NCBI RefSeq assembly: GCF_009295825.1
Contig: NZ_WHKF01000001.1
Location: 833,088-897,087, forward strand
Length of the DNA stretch: 64,000 nt
Source of the DNA: Marinifilum sp. N1E240
GTDB lineage: Bacteria > Bacteroidota > Bacteroidia > Bacteroidales > Marinifilaceae
Direction: 5' to 3'
The notes under the pieces were generated by a model. The model had not been told where the DNA came from. It saw only the letters and a list, made by a program, of their open reading frames with translations, and did not search any database. The position numbers and the translations under genes were made by a program. This document shows, piece by piece, positions 62,285 to 64,000 of this stretch; the first letter of the stretch is position 1; each line of letters starts with the position of its first letter.

Positions 62285-64000
62285 ATGAAAAAACTGACCT
62301 TATTACTAATGGCATTCCTGTGTGTAGCGGGCGTGCAAGCCCAAAAGAGTTTCGAATTGGAGGACATCACCAACAAGGGAACATTTCGTGCCCGTTCGGT
62401 ATATGGATTGCGATCGATGAATAGCGGAGAGAGCTATACAGTTCTGAAATCCGGATTAAAGATTGAACAGTATTCCTATGCTACGGGCGAATTGGAGGAA
62501 CTTATCTTTGATTTGGCTGAGATTGGAAAAGATCAAATACAGAGCATTGATAGCTACGAATTTTCGGCTGATGAAAGAAAGATATTGATAGCCGGTAATC
62601 GTGAAGACATTTACCGACACTCCTATTCGGCAGAGTTTTATGTGTACGATAGAGATCAGAAAACATTCGAAGCCTTATCGACAGGAAGACAGCAGCTGGC
62701 AGACTTTTCTCCATCGGGAGATAGAGTGTGCTTTTTTAGAAAGAACAACCTGTTTGTGAAAGATCTGCAAAAGGGAAAAGAGACACAGATTACCTTCGAT
62801 GGCAAATACAATCATATCATTAACGGTGCGCCCGATTGGGTTTACGAAGAGGAGTTCTCCTTCTCGCAAGGCTTTCAATGGTCGCCTGATGGAAAGACAA
62901 TTGCCTATCTGCGTTTCGACGAGAGCAAGGTAAAACAATTCAACATGACCGTATTTAAGGGAATGAATCCTGAAAAGAAAGCCAATGCTTTGTATCCTGA
63001 GAATTACACCTTTAAATATCCAAAAGCAGGAGAGGACAACTCCATTGTGAGTGTTCATGTTTACGATCTGGCAAAAGCCAATACCACAACAATTAATGTG
63101 GGTGAAGAAACCGATCAGTACATTCCACGAATCAAATGGACTCAAGATTCAAAGGTGTTGAGTTTGGTGAGAATGAACCGTCATCAAAATCATTACGAAT
63201 TGTTATTGGCAGATGTGGAAAGTGGAAAAACACATTTGCTATACGAAGAGAAGAACAAAGCATGGATCGATATCAACGATGATTTGAGTTTCCTAAAAGA
63301 TGGAAAGCATTTTATCCTGACAAGTGAGAAATCAGGTTTTAACCACGTGTATTTGTACAACATGCAGGGCGAATTGGTGAGGCAAATCACCAAGGGAGAC
63401 TGGGAAGTGACTCAATTTTTAGGATACAATGAAGCAAAGAAACTGTTCTATTATCAGGCTGCAGCTGTATCGCCTTTGCAAAGAGAGATTTATTCGGTAG
63501 ACAGCAAGGGTAAAAAGACTACTTTACTGAGTGAGCAAAAAGGAACCAATAATGCCAACTTTAGCAAGGGACACAAGTACTACATCAACTATTTTTCGAG
63601 CAATGAGCAGCCTACCTTGGTGACTTTGCACAATGCCAAAGGAAAATTGGTGAGAACCCTGGAAGACAATAAAGATCTGCAAAAGAGAATGCAAGAATAC
63701 AAGTTGCCAAAGCGTGAGTTCTTTAGTTTTACCACATCGGAAGGAGTGGAGTTGAATGCCTGGATGATTAAGCCTGTAGACTTTGATGAGAACAAAGAGT
63801 ATCCTGCATTGTTGACTTTTTACGGTGGACCGGGATCTCAGCAGGTATTGGATCGTTACAGATTCGATTGGTCGGATTACCTGGCACAGGAAGGATTCGT
63901 AGTGGTTTGTGTAGACAACAGGGGAACTGGCGCAAGAGGGGAAGCCTTTAAGAAATGCACCTACATGCAAATACAGAATCTGGAAGCAATCGACTTGATT
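62285..64000 (+). CDS. Dipeptidyl peptidase IV-type S9 peptidase (partial, C-terminus beyond window)
   Basis: 572 residues are visible from the ATG at 62285 to the right edge. It has a signal peptide (KKLTLLLMAFLCVAGVQAQ), then the DPP4 beta-propeller (about 30-450). The amino-terminus-binding double glutamate is in PDWVYEEEFSFSQGF (near residue 198) and SPDGKTIAYLRFDESKV is the usual next blade. The hydrolase domain begins near 480 with FSFTTSEGVELNAWMIKP, TFYGGPGSQQV and CVDNRGTGARG; the catalytic Ser, Asp and His are past the edge. DPP4 removes X-Pro dipeptides, fitting a role beside hydroxyproline metabolism. Confidence 0.92.
   Translation, partial: MKKLTLLLMAFLCVAGVQAQKSFELEDITNKGTFRARSVYGLRSMNSGESYTVLKSGLKIEQYSYATGELEELIFDLAEIGKDQIQSIDSYEFSADERKILIAGNREDIYRHSYSAEFYVYDRDQKTFEALSTGRQQLADFSPSGDRVCFFRKNNLFVKDLQKGKETQITFDGKYNHIINGAPDWVYEEEFSFSQGFQWSPDGKTIAYLRFDESKVKQFNMTVFKGMNPEKKANALYPENYTFKYPKAGEDNSIVSVHVYDLAKANTTTINVGEETDQYIPRIKWTQDSKVLSLVRMNRHQNHYELLLADVESGKTHLLYEEKNKAWIDINDDLSFLKDGKHFILTSEKSGFNHVYLYNMQGELVRQITKGDWEVTQFLGYNEAKKLFYYQAAAVSPLQREIYSVDSKGKKTTLLSEQKGTNNANFSKGHKYYINYFSSNEQPTLVTLHNAKGKLVRTLEDNKDLQKRMQEYKLPKREFFSFTTSEGVELNAWMIKPVDFDENKEYPALLTFYGGPGSQQVLDRYRFDWSDYLAQEGFVVVCVDNRGTGARGEAFKKCTYMQIQNLEAIDLI

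Noticed and set aside
1-64000. Insertion sequences, prophage, tRNA or rRNA genes
   Set aside because: No transposase, integrase, phage structural gene, cloverleaf or rRNA segment was recognised on either strand; a tRNA scan would be needed to exclude a missed tRNA.

Overview
The window looks like a chromosomal segment of an AT-rich Bacteroidota. The gene content suggests a marine or gut anaerobe or facultative anaerobe near Marinilabiliales/Marinifilaceae; that placement is inference from family resemblance and was not tested. Supporting signs are Bacteroidota-type promoters (TTTG, about 18 bp, TAnnTTTG), few Shine-Dalgarno sequences, DUF5063, DUF2807, PspC and LytTR genes, several S9 peptidases, and a fused E1 2-oxoacid dehydrogenase. 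I see no rRNA, tRNA, CRISPR array, insertion sequence or prophage. About 50 protein genes fill the window, both ends cut through genes, and most gene clusters end in recognisable intrinsic terminators.

Layout. 1-6.3 kb (minus): guaB, then three parvulin-type periplasmic chaperones, then a MoxR ATPase cut by the left edge. 6.4-16.3 kb (plus): recQ, a DUF5063 gene with a DEDDy exonuclease, an RlmI-like rRNA methylase, a DEAD-box helicase, a protoporphyrinogen-oxidase-like flavoenzyme, tex, a five-unit 42-bp repeat, and a zinc-ribbon protein. 16.3-17.5 kb: a DUF2807 protein and a palindrome-rich gap. 17.5-22.6 kb (minus): a sulfite reduction and siroheme operon (DUF2061, precorrin-2 dehydrogenase, cysJ, cysI, cobA/sumT). 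22.6-23.0 kb: the leader of that operon. 23.2-27.2 kb (plus): a small acidic protein, PspC, a barrel protein, a MazG-like hydrolase, PhzF and a pentapeptide protein. 27.2-31.0 kb (minus): AhpD-like, AraC, SRPBCC and AGCS symporter. 31.3-37.2 kb (plus): S9 peptidase, barrel protein and mutS2. 37.2-39.6 kb (minus): a lipoprotein and a gate-domain membrane protein. 39.8-53.7 kb (plus): a second recQ, oligopeptidase B, a LytTR regulator, a STAND NTPase, a giant repeat protein, an SpmA/SpmB-like protein and an S4 protein. 54.4-58.4 kb: E2, fused E1 and flavodoxin. 58.7-64 kb: glycyl-radical activase, a HypD-type glycyl radical enzyme, and a DPP4-type peptidase cut by the right edge.

The most striking observation is the leader of the sulfite reductase operon. 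Between about 22.91 kb and the first gene at 22.56 kb (minus strand) are two consecutive modules. Each is a very short ORF full of cysteine and methionine codons, sharing the motif CCMCM, followed about 30-37 nt later by a hairpin with a U-run. In the first module a 10-nt stretch at the end of the ORF is perfectly complementary to the left arm of its terminator, which is the geometry of classical ribosome-mediated attenuation. I read this as a tandem cysteine-sensing attenuator that lets the operon be transcribed only when charged tRNA-Cys is scarce.

Other points of interest are the STAND/NACHT ATPase with an N-terminal HTH-like domain beside a LytTR regulator, with two spaced palindromes between them; the 1412-residue protein made of near-identical 71-residue repeats; several small tandem or palindromic intergenic repeats; and the HypD locus next to a proline-specific peptidase.
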